Shown here in pieces: positions 47,824 through 58,447 of a stretch of 64,000 nucleotides of DNA; position 1 is the first letter of the stretch; each line of letters starts with the position of its first letter. Both the position numbers and the translations under genes were made by a program. The DNA is from Zygnema cylindricum (Eukaryota; Streptophyta; Zygnematophyceae; Zygnematales; Zygnemataceae): contig JBBHKE010002764.1 in assembly GCA_037447655.1 (NCBI GenBank), positions 1 through 64,000 on the forward strand. Reading direction: 5' to 3'. The notes under the pieces were generated by a model, which was not told the DNA's origin, made no database searches, and worked only from the letters and a program-made list of their open reading frames with translations.

Positions 47824-48548
47824 GGGGTCATGTTCCATCAGACGTTTCTGTAATTCTACAGCCAACTCTACAGACCTGGTCGATTCAGTTCATGTTCCAT
47901 CACAAAGAGTCTGTAAGCCACGTGTTCTAAGTTGATTGGCGCCACGCAAGCTACGATCCGAAATTGATTATCTTTCACATTTTTAACACTGACAAACTTA
48001 CCTTCAAATCTTCACTTTCGTACCAAGTACTTGCATACAAGTAATCATACGACTGAACTTTTATACTTTTTGCAGACGCCAGTCTCTATGCCAACTCATT
48101 TTTTAGGGTTTCGAAAGTCCTTTGAGAGAAATAGTGAGACAAACAAAAGTTACCGAAAATAGCGTGACAAAGGAATGTTACGAAATTTCGTTTTTATTTC
48201 CGGTTGTATTTTGGAAAACGCGTTCCATGTGCAAATCTTAAGATTTTTCGTTGGTTTTCCATCATGACACGTAGCTTAATCGTCCTACGTGTCACGAATT
48301 TTTTTTTTGTGTATCTGCCAAGCCACCTCTTCGAGGTGGGTTGACAGTTAGAGAGAAAAATGAGGCAAACTCTTCGCAAATGAACATCTAACGGCCTATA
48401 TTACCTCTAAGACCTTCGGAGAGTATTGGCCTGATTTTCTGTAATGTTGTTTTTCGAATAAAAACAAAATAGGCGGTAGGATTTGGTACAGAGAGTCGCG
48501 GATTTCTGTAAACTTCCACACTTTTCGCCTGATGGAACGTTACACTTA
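47824..48548. mobile_element. Short TIR element, Harbinger-like ends (tentative)
   Basis: The left end GGGGTCATGTTCCATCAGACG and the right end, read on the other strand, AGTGTAACGTTCCATCAGGCG form imperfect inverted repeats sharing GTTCCATCAG. A CTTA word flanks both sides, compatible with the 3-bp TTA duplication of PIF/Harbinger elements, but exact ends are uncertain. It contains CACCTCTTCGAGGTG (48326 onward), a hairpin. No transposase frame. Confidence 0.45.
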
Positions 48549-48559
48549 TACATATTATT

Positions 48560-48850
48560 CTTGACTTTTAAAAAAAATCGCAAAAAAACGCGAAGTACTA
48601 TTTGTCCGGTAAACTGATGGACAATTTAATGTAACAGTACGGTATTTGCAATAATGGTACGGTTTTTTATGGGAAATGCACACAATTTGATGAAAAGATA
48701 CGTTGCAATTTATACTACTTACTGTAATGTATGGAATTTGATGAAAAGATACATTACACTTATTAGTACTTTCTGTCAGATAAACTGAACACAAATTTCG
48801 CGGTTAATGTACAGAATTTTATCGTTCATGTACGGACAATTTTGAAAAGA
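48560..48850 (-). repeat. CCGTAC-rich degenerate repeat (copy 2, inverted to 7560-7960)
   Basis: The reverse complement reads CAGTTTACCGGACAAA and GCGATTTTTTT like the right end of 7560-7960. Repeated CGTAC and GATGAAAAGATAC words follow. Confidence 0.55.
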
Positions 48851-49164
48851 GACGTTGCAGCGTCACCCTATTTGGGCGGTAAGTTTGAAATGTATACGAA
48901 CGTTTTCTTCATTTTTTTTTCCAAGAAGCCGCCGTGAAAACTTGAAAGCGAATCTTGAAGAAAGACGCCATTAGTAACGCCACAGTAAATAGTGAAACAG
49001 TCGTTGAAGCCGTTGTCGAAGAAGTTACAGACCTCAAAAGAAACAGCCATTTGGTTTAATGTGATTGTTTTTTTTTACATTATTAACATGTTACTTCGTG
49101 CAATGTTGAATGATGAAAAATATCATCTGCATATGGCCTGTACTTAGTTTTTTTGCAGTCGCAT

Positions 49165-49420
49165 GCTCCCGCAGTGGTAGAGAGATGGCTGCCTCAGATA
49201 GTCTGAGTCTTAGACAATCTGAGTCTTAGACAGTCAATATTATTCTAACAAAAAGGCGGCATTATCTAGGATTCGAACCTGGCCCTACTGATTGACACAA
49301 AATCCTCGGAGAGCGTTGTCCGTAAGCAGTTGATGTAGATGTTAGAAACACATGGAGTGTGATAATTATTTAAATCATTACAATCTTTTATTGCTCATTT
49401 AACAGAAAACGTACAAACTG
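49165..49420 (+). repeat. Repeat with tRNA-like module, copy 4 (partial)
   Basis: Matches the first ~270 bp of the copy at 45685-45960: ATGGCTGCCT, the minus-strand tRNA-like segment, GATAATTATTTAAATC and the CATTTAACA segment. The T-arm-like part reads AGGTTCGAATCCT on the minus strand (49268-49280), an exact match to the tRNA internal promoter B-box consensus. The other copies have a degenerate version. Confidence 0.6.
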
Positions 49421-50967
49421 CGGTACATGTTCAATTCAATATTTTTTTTATTTTTTTTTACATGTACGGAATTGTAAAGACAGAAATTCATTAACGATTT
49501 TTACGATTTTTTCAAATCGACCTCTCCAATTTCTACATATTATTCCCGCGTTTGAATCATGCATAAAATGTGTTTTGAACAACTATGTTAAAATCCTTAC
49601 ATGTCCATTTCGCATAAAACGCGCGAAACGAACGCATGAATAATACGTGAGACTTGCTTTTAACAATGTTGAAAAATTAATAAAATGCGTACCCATCTAT
49701 GTATTCATACATTTCCGTACATCTTTCTACTTGCCTTTTCAAATTTAAAATTTTGAATACGACAAAAAACACCAAAATGAAAAAACCAGCGACGCGGCAC
49801 CAGCGACTGAACCAGCGACTAGGACCCTGAAAAAGTGACCAAACTACAAAATCTGTACAATTTTACGTACAGCTAAAACAAAACGAATTTTACGAAAAGA
49901 ATAAAAGTAACGAATAATACGTAAAAATCGAAAAAAATATCCGTACGAATTAATTGCAATGCGTTCGGATTAATATAAGTTACCCTAAAAAACCCTAAAA
50001 AACTCTAAAATACCCCAACCCAAAAAATCCATTAACTAATGGGATTTCAATAGCTACGACCGATATAACTGATAATTTTGAATATTTCATTTCCCATATA
50101 GTTTACCTTTATCCTATTTTAATCAGGTCTAACCATTTTTTGATCTATAAATCCACCACAAGATCAAAATGACACCTTGAAAAAAGAATGTGTATGGGAT
50201 CTAGAAGCAATATTAAATTCAAAAATTTACATAGAACATCAACCCTGACGTATGGATCTAGAGTTATCAAACATTTTATGGAAAAAAACCTGGTTTTTAA
50301 TATCTCAATCATCTTTTACACAAATAGTATACTCTGTAGAAAAATGAGACTTTTGGCATTCTTTCCTACCCATTTTTGTGTACTACGTCTCTATCCTGGT
50401 TTATTTGTGTGAAAACATAGGTCCATGAAGATATTATTTGCCTGTGAGAGACATCAAAACATCAGAATCCCAAAAATGATACCAAACCTGACAATATCAT
50501 GCACATGCACACAGTTCTTGCAAAATGGGTTTTTTTTTAACTATTACGACTGTCTTCACACAGATCAATCACATTCTTTTTTTAGAATCTTGTGAGATAA
50601 CAATAACAAAAATTGTTTAGTTAGGGATAACAACAAAGTTTAATCTTCATATTGCAACAATAGACTTTTTGCTTAAATGTACAAACAGATCCCAACACCA
50701 AAACTAATTAGGGTAAAAAAATGGCATTAGCTACTATTCCCCTGTACTACATATTTTATTGCTATTCTCACATCTTCCATAGCAAAAACAGCTGCAAAAA
50801 GCTACAGCTAAAGAATGTGAATGTGTAACATTTTGTAGTAACATGTACTTAATAAATAAATAAATTTACGAAAAAAACATTAAGCATTTCCCCAAAATGA
50901 ACTTAACTATCGTTGTAGCCAAGGTGATAACTAATAAGGAAAATATTATTAATAAAGAAACTAAACA
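49421..50967. other. AT-rich DNA downstream of the acetyltransferase relic
   Basis: No gene recognised. The right portion may be the 3-prime UTR of the minus-strand acetyltransferase gene ending at 50968. Confidence 0.4.
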
Positions 50968-51571
50968 TTAGACCCTCCCAACTGCCTCGAGAGTTGGGCT
51001 TGTAATTTTAGACATTCTCCACTCCTTCATCAAAATTGGCCCTTTTTTTTTAATACAAAACTGGATTGCTTTCTTGTTCCAATCCAAAACTAACCATTCC
51101 ATTCTTCCAGCCCCCTGGAAAAAATGTTAAAAAAAAAAAATGAAAAAAAAGGCTCTTCAAATGTTTAGCCCTAGAAGTGAAAAACAAATGTGGAATGATA
51201 TCAAGCTCAGGCCATGAGTTAAGGGTTGAATTAAATTCAAATTCCTATCAAATCCTCAACTAACCTCAAACTGGCAAAAGATTCAGCACCAACGACAAGT
51301 CTCCAAAGTATGCACGAACGACAAGTCTCCAAAGCATTCAAAAAAGAGATTATCTAATCCAGGTTAAACAGTTAGAATTTAAAAACTTGTCAAATGTCTC
51401 ACATTCTCAAGGGTAGTCTGCACAAGCCTTCTAAGCAGCTTGGCTCCATATCCACATCTTCGATACGGCTCTCGTATGCAAAGATCCTCAAAATAGATAC
51501 CTCATTCGGCAAGAAATATGAGTAGTTAGGGAAGAAAGGCGCGAAGCCCACCACTGTACAATTAGCATTGT
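50968..51571 (-). pseudogene. GNAT N-acetyltransferase (NATA1/SAT-like), C-terminal exons with a frameshift
   Basis: Two minus-strand exons with GT-AG sites: 51403-51571 and 50968-51114 (stop TAA). They encode GFAPFFPNYSYFLPNE, then IYFEDLCIREPYRRCGYG and AKLLRRLVQTTLEN, and after the intron GAGRMEWLVLDWNKKAIQF and EWRMSKIT. The layout F-FPNYS-F---GIYLEDLFVRE-YRRKG-G--LL then RMEW-VLDWN--AI-FY matches plant GNAT amine acetyltransferases such as NATA1 and animal SAT1; R-R-C-G-Y-G is the acetyl-CoA loop. One base is missing at about 51493-51500, between PNE and IYF, breaking the frame. The N-terminal half is absent to the right, where repeats begin at about 51745. Either a pseudogene truncated by transposon insertion or a gene with an assembly error. 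Confidence 0.78.
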
Positions 51572-51744
51572 CTGCAAAACCTCAACAAAAAAAAAAAAAA
51601 ATTTGACAAGCAATTTTGATTTCTAAGAACTAAGGAAAACATGTCAAAAGATTGTAGATGTACTTGAAAAGTACAGTGAGGTTATTAAGAAACGTAAAGA
51701 TTTCCCTAAAACAATCCTACAAAAAGTCGTAAAAGTAGTCGCGA

Positions 51745-51890
51745 TATCTGGCCTTATACATGGAGCAAAGTGAGTTTCATATCGCGATTGATTCAATATG
51801 TGATATTCAATATCGATTCGATATTTGATATTTTAGTATCGCTTTGTATTGATATATCGGTAAGCCGTTATCATCGATATTTTGAGAAGC
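51745..51890. repeat. GATATATCG-rich repeat (copy 3)
   Basis: Dense GATATTC, ATCGATTCG and GATATATCGG words as in the family at 8285 and 58824. Ends not defined. Confidence 0.45.
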
Positions 51891-52277
51891 ACCAAGAGGT
51901 AGAGGTCGCAAAAGTCAAAAAATTTCATACCCGAAACCGAAAGTTTTTTTTTTCAAAATCAGAGTAACCGACGCTCGACCGAGTTATGTCACGCTCCAAA
52001 ATTATTAACCGTTAACCCACCGTCGTTTACGAAAAAAAAAAATTAACCAAATCTTGATTTTTCGCGACTAACCGTGCAAGCCCGTAAACGAAAAAGTACA
52101 GAATTATCTAATGTACGACGTATGATTAAGCCAATAATTACGATTTGTCCTGTTCCCTTAGATTTGCGAAATGAATAGTGTTTACTAACGTGTCTGATTC
52201 CCGACGCTTTGTCGCGTTGCCTAAGATTTGCGAAATGAATATTGTACTACCGTGTCAGATTTGCGACGCTTTGTCGC

Positions 52278-52818
52278 TGTAACAGGGTTACAGAATTGGG
52301 TACTTAGTAGTTACGGCTAGGCTGCTATTGTTGCGATTTCAGAGCAGCGCAGTTGCGATGCCAGAGCAGCGCAGTTGCGATGCCAGAGCAGCGCAGCTGC
52401 GATTCCAGACCAGCCCAGCATAGCAGCATAGCAACTTAGCGGCGTAGCAACTAGTAGCGCAGCGGCGTAGCAGCGCAGCATAGCAACGCCGCAATTGTGT
52501 AGATTGAACTGTATAGTTCTAGAAGGAAGTTTGGATAGATCTTGGATTGGCCGCGAAGGTCCACGTGTACAGCTGTATAGTACTAAGTTGACCAGCAGTT
52601 AGCTAGTTTAAATAGACAAGTAGACCTAGTGAATAAGGGACCGGAAGTAGACCTGAAATAGACTTACGCAGCTAGCGCAATGTTGTACTCTCTTTTCAAT
52701 TAATATAGCCAAACCCTGTCTGCGAGTTCTGTGTGCTCCTGCTGTTGCTACGGGGAGATCCTTGGTGTTTTCCGCTGTGCATTGTGACGTATTGTGGGGT
52801 GTTGTTACCTCTTTTACA
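52278..52818 (+). repeat. 5-prime LTR of young Ty3/gypsy element (541 bp)
   Basis: Begins TGTAACAGGGTTACAG and ends CTCTTTTACA. It differs from the 3-prime LTR by about nine substitutions and one extra 22-bp unit of GTTGCGATGCCAGAGCAGCG-type repeat near 52340-52400. A GC-rich AGCAGCGCAG tandem region occupies its first third. Confidence 0.95.
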
Positions 52819-52819
52819 C

Positions 52820-52831
52820 TGGTATCGGAGC
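52820..52831 (+). other. Primer-binding site (initiator Met tRNA)
   Basis: TGGTATCGGAGC, one base after the 5-prime LTR. The usual plant form is TGGTATCAGAGC. Confidence 0.9.
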
Positions 52832-52852
52832 TGTTACCCGTGACTCGACAGC

Positions 52853-54250
52853 ATGGATGAACACGGTGTATCCACTGCAGAAATGTTGGCGCAAGTTCTC
52901 AGGGAGTTGGAAAGTGTGAGATTACAGAATACGCAGCTGAGTAACACCGTCATGGCCTTGGAGACGCGTCTAGGGGAGCGACCTCATGGAGGCATCGAGA
53001 GAGACTCCCGGAGACCGAAATTACGGCTTCCCGACGAGTTTGACCCTGCAAGACACAAGAACCTTGACTCATGGCTATTCTCCGTGGCGAACTATCTCGA
53101 GAATTTTCCTAGCCTATCGGATCGTGAGAAGATTCACTACGCGGGTGGTCTTCTTAAAGGGGCAGCGGGGGCTTGGTGGAGAACATTGGTAGAGGACGAT
53201 GAGACACCGACCGTCTGGGCGCTCTTCGTTCAACTCCTCCGCGACACTTGGCAGCCTGCAACACGGTGAAGGCGGCGAGAGATAAGATCGCAGTATTGAA
53301 GCAACGAACTTCAGTGATGGAGTTTACGCAGAGGTTCTTGGAGTGTAAGGTTCAAATACCTACGATGACGGAGGATGAAGCCGTGGATCGTTTCGTGAAG
53401 GGGCTTAAGTCGTCTATTCGTAGAGATGTGGAGCAATGGCTTGCTCGGGAAAGCACAACTCCCCCTCTCTCAGCAATCATCCAGTTTGCGGAGCGGACCG
53501 ATTCGGTCAACTTTAACCTCCGGAGACCTTATCACTACGGGTCGAGCAGTAGCGGAGGAAACCGACGAGACGAAGGTCCAACCCCCATGGAGCTCGGCGC
53601 AATTAATGAGGATAAGGAAGCGGTCAACCTCCTTCGGAAAAAGAAGAAAACCACCAAGACCAAGACCAATGACTTGTCCCCCGAGGAAATCCAACGGAGG
53701 AGGCAAAATGGCCTATGGTTCCAGTGCGGTTCTCCGGATCACATGGCTCGGGAGTGTCCAAAACGGAAAGACCCCAAAAAGGGAAAACTTACCATTATGA
53801 GGTTAGCCGGAGAAGGAGGTGACCCTTTGATATTTCGGGGTCAAATAGGAGTGAGTGCAGCTGACTTCATGGTGGACTCCGAAGCGTCGGGGAATTTCAT
53901 TAACGAGGCGACGGTGAAAAGGTTGAAACTTCCTCTTGTGGTACTACATAATCCTCAGTCAGTGCAATTGGCCGACGGCAGTTCCCTATCAATCACCCAT
54001 CCTACCCCGAGGTTGCGCGTCGGCATTGGGAAATTCCGATGGTACGACACGCTTCATGTATTACCTCTTGGGGATCATGAGGTAATATTGGGGAAGCCGT
54101 GGCTGCAAAAATGGAATCCGATGATTGACTGGAGAAGTGGCGCCATGAGAGTGAAGAAAGGTGAAAAAGAGTTAGAGGTAACAGCGGGAGCGGCTGGTAA
54201 GGGAACGGAAGAGGGACGCTTGCTTTCGGCCTTACAGCTTAAAAGGCACT
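52853..54250 (+). pseudogene. Ty3/gypsy gag and protease, frameshifted
   Basis: The start at 52853 opens a 138-codon frame with a coiled-coil-like N terminus (MLAQVLRELESVRLQNTQL) and the start of the capsid domain (PRLRLPDEF-like, LDSWLFSVANYLE, GAAGAWW). A shift at about 53250 moves the frame to 53248-54492, which continues capsid (FTQRFLECKVQIP, FVKGLKSSIRRDVE). The zinc knuckle at 53716-53757 reads WFQCGSPDHMAREC, with Trp in place of the first Cys. The protease motif at 53872-53889 reads VDSEAS, with Glu replacing the Gly of D-S-G. Another shift occurs near 54250 before RT. Confidence 0.9.
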
Positions 54251-55800
54251 TAAGAAAGGGGAAACGATTTATATGGCGGTCGTCCAGCCAATGGAGGAGG
54301 CGAAGGAGGAGATCCCGGAAGAATGGAAAAAGAAGGACCCCGACTTCGACTCCAAAGAAAGAGACGACATTGGAAAGACTTCCGAAGAGGCCCTGGAAGT
54401 CGTATCAAAACTTCTCGAGGAGAACGCAGATGTATTTCCCCCGAAGCTCCTCGAAGGATTACCTTCAAAGCGCGAAGTGGATCATAAAATAGAGCTTGTT
54501 CCTGGAGCGGTACCTCCAGCTAATCGGATGTACAAGATGAGCTACACCGAGTTGGACGAATTGAAAAAGCAACTCGCGGAGTTGGTCGAAGCCGGAGCAA
54601 TCGAACCAAGCAAGTCACCGTATGGAGCCCCTGTTCTCTTTGTGAACAAGAAAGATGGAGGGTTCCGTATGTGTATAGATTACCGAGCGCTGAACAAGTT
54701 AACGGTGAAGAATGCGTACCCCCTACCGAGGATAGACGAATTGTTGGATCGACTTCGAGGTGCCAAATATTTTTCGAAAATAGACTTGCGGAGCGGCTAC
54801 CACCAGATCAGAATTGCCGAGGAGGATGTGGAAAAGACGGCGTTCAGAACTCGATAAGGTCATTTCTAGTTTCAGGTAATGCCGTTCGGGTTGACTAACG
54901 CACCGGCAACCTTTATGCATTTAATGAATTCCATCTTTCGACAATATCTGGACGCATTCGTGATCGTCTTCTTAGATGACATATTGGTGTATAGCCGAAC
55001 GCAGGAGGAGCATGTGAAGCACTTACGAACGGTCCTCTAAGTCCTTCGAGAGCATAAGTTATACGCAAAAAGAAGTAAATGTGACTTCTTTAAGGAGAAA
55101 ATTGACTTTCTAGGCCATGTGGTGAGCCGGGACGGGATCGCAGTGGATCCCAACAAGACTAGAGCAGTAAAGAAGTGGCCGCAGCCGGCGAATATTACAG
55201 AGTTACGAAGCTTTCTTGGACTATGCTCCTATTATCGACGTTTTGTCGAAGGTTTCGCAAAAATCGCTGCACCGCTCACGGAATTGCTCAAGAATGATGC
55301 GCCCTATGATTGGAAAGCGGCGCAAGAAACAGCCTTTAACACGCTAAAGGAGCGGTTGGTTACCGCCCCTGTGTTAGCTGTTCCCGATCCGGATTTACCT
55401 TGGACGTTAATTACTGACGCTAGCGATATGGCTATTGGAGCGATCCTTATGTAGGATCAAGGAAAAGGCCTTCAACCCATCGCCTACGACAGTCGCAAAC
55501 TAAAGGCAGCAGAGTTGAACTCGGCTACCCATGAGAAGGAAACAATAGCTATTATCAATGCGCTGGAGGTTTGGAAGTGTTACGTTCAGGGAAAACGGAT
55601 CACGGTTATCACGGATCACCACGCCTTACAATATCTCCAAACCCAGCCGAAGTTGTCCAAGAAACAAGTGCGCTGGATGACGTTCCTGCAAACCTTCGGT
55701 CCGGAACTTGTTATTGAATATAAGCCGGGCAAAACGAACCCGACGGATGCGCTGTCAAGAAGACCTGACGTCGCTGCGCCGGCAGCGGAGCAACAACCGC
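54250..55800 (+). pseudogene. Ty3/gypsy reverse transcriptase and RNase H, with in-frame stops
   Basis: RT segments: [63 protein letters not shown] and the catalytic FLDD at 54969-54980 (usual form Y/F-x-D-D). Stops break the frame at 54855 (after AFRTR), 54867, 55038 and 55452. The connection domain shows [16 protein letters not shown]. RNase H begins [10 protein letters not shown] and continues with HEKETIAIINAL, ITDHHALQYL and TNPTDALSR, all recognisable catalytic-region motifs. At least two of the stops look like single-base changes of sense codons. Confidence 0.9.
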
Positions 55801-55994
55801 AAGCACCGCAGCAGAGGAACGGAGACTTTGTGAAAGAGAAAAGCGCAGCGTTGACAGAAGCGCAAAATCAGAAGCTCAGCGCAGTCACCAGTACGATGCA
55901 AGTGGACGAACAGTGGTTAAGTCGGATAAAGGCCGCCTACGGCGATGATGGTTCACTAAAGGAACTTGTCAAACGGAAAGTACTTGTTTGAACT

Positions 55995-57567
55995 GCCAAT
56001 GATATGTGGCGGTACAGACCGAGTAAGACAACACGGCTATATGTGCCAACAAATACGGCTCTTCGTCACGCAATTCTTCAAATGAGTCATGACGAGCCGC
56101 TCAGTGGACATTTTGGACGAGATAAAACAACCGCACGTGTCGCTGAAGCGTATTACTGGCCAAACATGACTCGAGACATTGCAGAATATGTCCGGACGTG
56201 TGACTCATGTAATAGAAACAAATCTGATTCAGGGCAACAAGGTCTGTTACACTCCCTCCCAATACCATCTGTTCCTTGGGAGGCGATCTCGATGGATTTT
56301 ATCGTGGCCCTTCCCCGGACGAAGGAGGGCTACGACTCAATCTTCGTCGTCGTGGATTACCTAACGAAAATGGCACATTTTCTACCCACGACCACTACGG
56401 CTACTGCACGAGATATTGCGGACTTTTTCTTTCGAGAAATATTCCGCCATCACGGTCTTCCAAAAAGGATCGTCAGCGACCGCGATCGAAAATTCGTGAG
56501 CCACTTTTGGCAAAATCTATTTGCGTTATGCGGAACGCAGCTTGCCATGTCCACAGCCTACCACCCTCAAACTGATGGTCAAACTGAACGGGTGAATCGG
56601 ACTTTGGAGGAAGCATTGCGGGCTTATGTCTCGGTGCACCAAACGGATTGGGTGAACCATTTAACGGCGGTCGAGGTAGCATATAACAGTGCAGTGCACT
56701 CTTCGACAAATGCTACGCCTTTCTCCCTCAATGGACGACAACCCACTCTTCCCCACACTTTATTGGTAGCGGACTGCGAAACACCGGCTGCTTTAGACTT
56801 TGCCAAGACGTTGCAAGGCAACCTGGAAAAGGCGGCCAAGGCGCTCCAACTGGCAAAGGATCGCCAAAAGGTTTTATTGGGACCCCTCGGAGTGGCCCGA
56901 AGAATGGCGTGTAGGGAAGCCTGGAGATCCTATCCGTATTCCTGCCGACGTTCTGTCACACCCAGCGTGGAATTTCATGCGGACCAAGGACCTGGGGAAT
57001 AATCATAAAGGCTATGGGCAGCTGGATCCTCACACTTTACCGTTCGTAGAAGTGGTGGAGGAAAACTACAGGTACAGAATTGATGTTCCCGGGTTACTTC
57101 GCCATTATCACCCGTGGGATGTCCGCCTCCACGACATCATCTCTCGAGCAGAAGTCACCCCTGAGGTGCGAGTCCTCAAGCTGGCTCGAAGGAATGCTTT
57201 GCAGCGGGCGCGAGCTGCAAGAAAACACGTGTCCTTCAAATTACGAAAGGTACCTCGGTGGGAACCGGCGGACGAGGAACCAGAGGAAGCTACCCCAGGG
57301 GCTGAACCCGGAGAACCCAGGATTCCGGCACCCGAGGAGCCTGCACCTGCGGACGTTCCGCAGCAAACCGCATTACCCATGGAGGAAGCGGAAAATAAGG
57401 TTCCGGAACGAATTACTCGGCGTCGGTTGGCAGCTGCAGATCGTCACATCGCGTTACTGGAGACCCGATGTGAACAGCTCCAACATCAACTTGACGTCCT
57501 TCGCCAGGAGTTCGAGGAGTATCGTGAGGAAACATACGACATACTCCGGCAACTGCAGTTTCCCTGA
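55995..57567 (+). pseudogene. Ty3/gypsy integrase with unusual C-terminal extension
   Basis: Frame 56004-57002 contains an HHCC zinc region (SHDEPLSGHFGRDKT, CDSCNRNK), the core with MDFIVALP, SDRDRKFVSHFW and QTDGQTERVNRTLEE (D, D, E all present). A stop at 55991 separates it from RNase H. Near 56870-56900 the frame shifts to 56800-57567, which has a GPY/F-like module (PFVEVVEENYRYRIDVPG, HPWDVRLHDI). In place of a chromodomain there follows a basic region, a Pro/Glu/Ala-rich linker (about 57260-57400) and a predicted coiled coil (HIALLETRCEQLQHQLDVLR) ending DILRQLQFP. Confidence 0.88.
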
Positions 57568-57612
57568 CTCCATCAAAGTTCAGCGGGACGCTGAATCCTT
57601 AGTGGGAGGCAC

Positions 57613-58131
57613 TGTAACACGGTTACAGAATTGGGTACTTAGTAGTTAGGGCTAGGCTGATATAGTTGCGATTTCAGAGCAGCGCAGTTGCGATGCCAGA
57701 GCAGCGCAGCTGCGATTCCAGACCAGCGCAGCATAGCAGCATAGCAACTTAGCGGCGTAGCAACTAGTAGCGCAGCGGCGTAGCAACGCAGCATAGCAAC
57801 GCCGCAATTGTGAAGATTGAACTGTATAGTTCTAGAAGGAAGTTTGGATAGATCTTGGATTGGCCGCGAAGGTCCACGTGTACAGCTGTATAGTACTAAG
57901 TTGACCAGCAGTTAGCTAGTTTAAATAGACAAGTAGACCTAGTGAATAAGGGACCGGAAGTAGACCTGAAATAGACTTACGCAGCTAGCGCAATGTTGTA
58001 CTCTCTTTTCAATTAATAAAGCCCAACCCTGTCTGCGAGTTCTGTGTGCTCCTGCTGTTGCTACGGGGAGATCCTTGGTGTTTTCCGCTGTGCATTGTGA
58101 CGTATTGTGGGGTGTTGTTACCTCTTTTACA
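57613..58131 (+). repeat. 3-prime LTR of young Ty3/gypsy element (519 bp)
   Basis: Begins TGTAACACGGTTACAG, ends CTCTTTTACA. It matches the 5-prime LTR except for about nine substitutions and one missing 22-bp unit. It is followed by the target duplication GTCGC. Confidence 0.95.
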
Positions 58132-58447
58132 GTCGCGTTCCCTTTGATTTGCGAAATAAATACCGTGTCAGATTTGCGACGCTAATTATGATGTCACGTA
58201 CTTCCACGATGCCAAAGAGTACAAAGTACAAGAATGTTGGATTATAGGGACAGTACAATTTTTTTTTTTTTTGGTTTTTAAGTTGACCGACTGTAACCGA
58301 CCGTTTTTTTTTTTTTTGGTGAATCAACCGACAGTAACCGCCCGGCCCCCAAAATTTGGCAACCGAATCCGTTCCGGATCCGGCGCGGGCGGTCGGTTAA
58401 CGGTCGGTCACGGTTTCGGTTGACTGTTTGCATCCTCTGACAGGAGG

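Larger units (their letters stand above)
52278..58131 (+). mobile_element. Young Ty3/gypsy LTR retrotransposon, complete but disabled (5.85 kb)
   Basis: LTRs at 52278-52818 and 57613-58131 flank gag-pol in Ty3/gypsy order. The 5-bp target duplication GTCGC is at 52273-52277 and 58132-58136. The primer-binding site TGGTATCGGAGC (52820-52831) is one mismatch from initiator Met tRNA. The polypurine tract is about 57602-57612 (GTGGGAGGCAC). Low LTR divergence suggests a fairly recent insertion, yet gag-pol has several stops and frameshifts plus altered catalytic residues. Confidence 0.95.
51900..58439. mobile_element. hAT-like TIR element, second copy, split by a Ty3/gypsy insertion
   Basis: The left end TAGAGGTCGCAAAAGTCAA (51900) and right end TTGACTGTTTGCATCCTCTG (to 58439) match the element at 23135-23945. 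Flanking 8-mers ccaagagg and acaggagg agree at 6 of 8 positions, a decayed target duplication. About 380 bp of element lie left of the Ty3 LTR and about 300 bp right of it. The Ty3 element landed in the tandem unit ending GACGCTTTGTCGC. Confidence 0.8.

Noticed and set aside
49255-49350. A functional tRNA gene
   Set aside because: The B-box matches, but I cannot form a convincing acceptor stem and full cloverleaf, and homologous repeat copies have degenerate versions.
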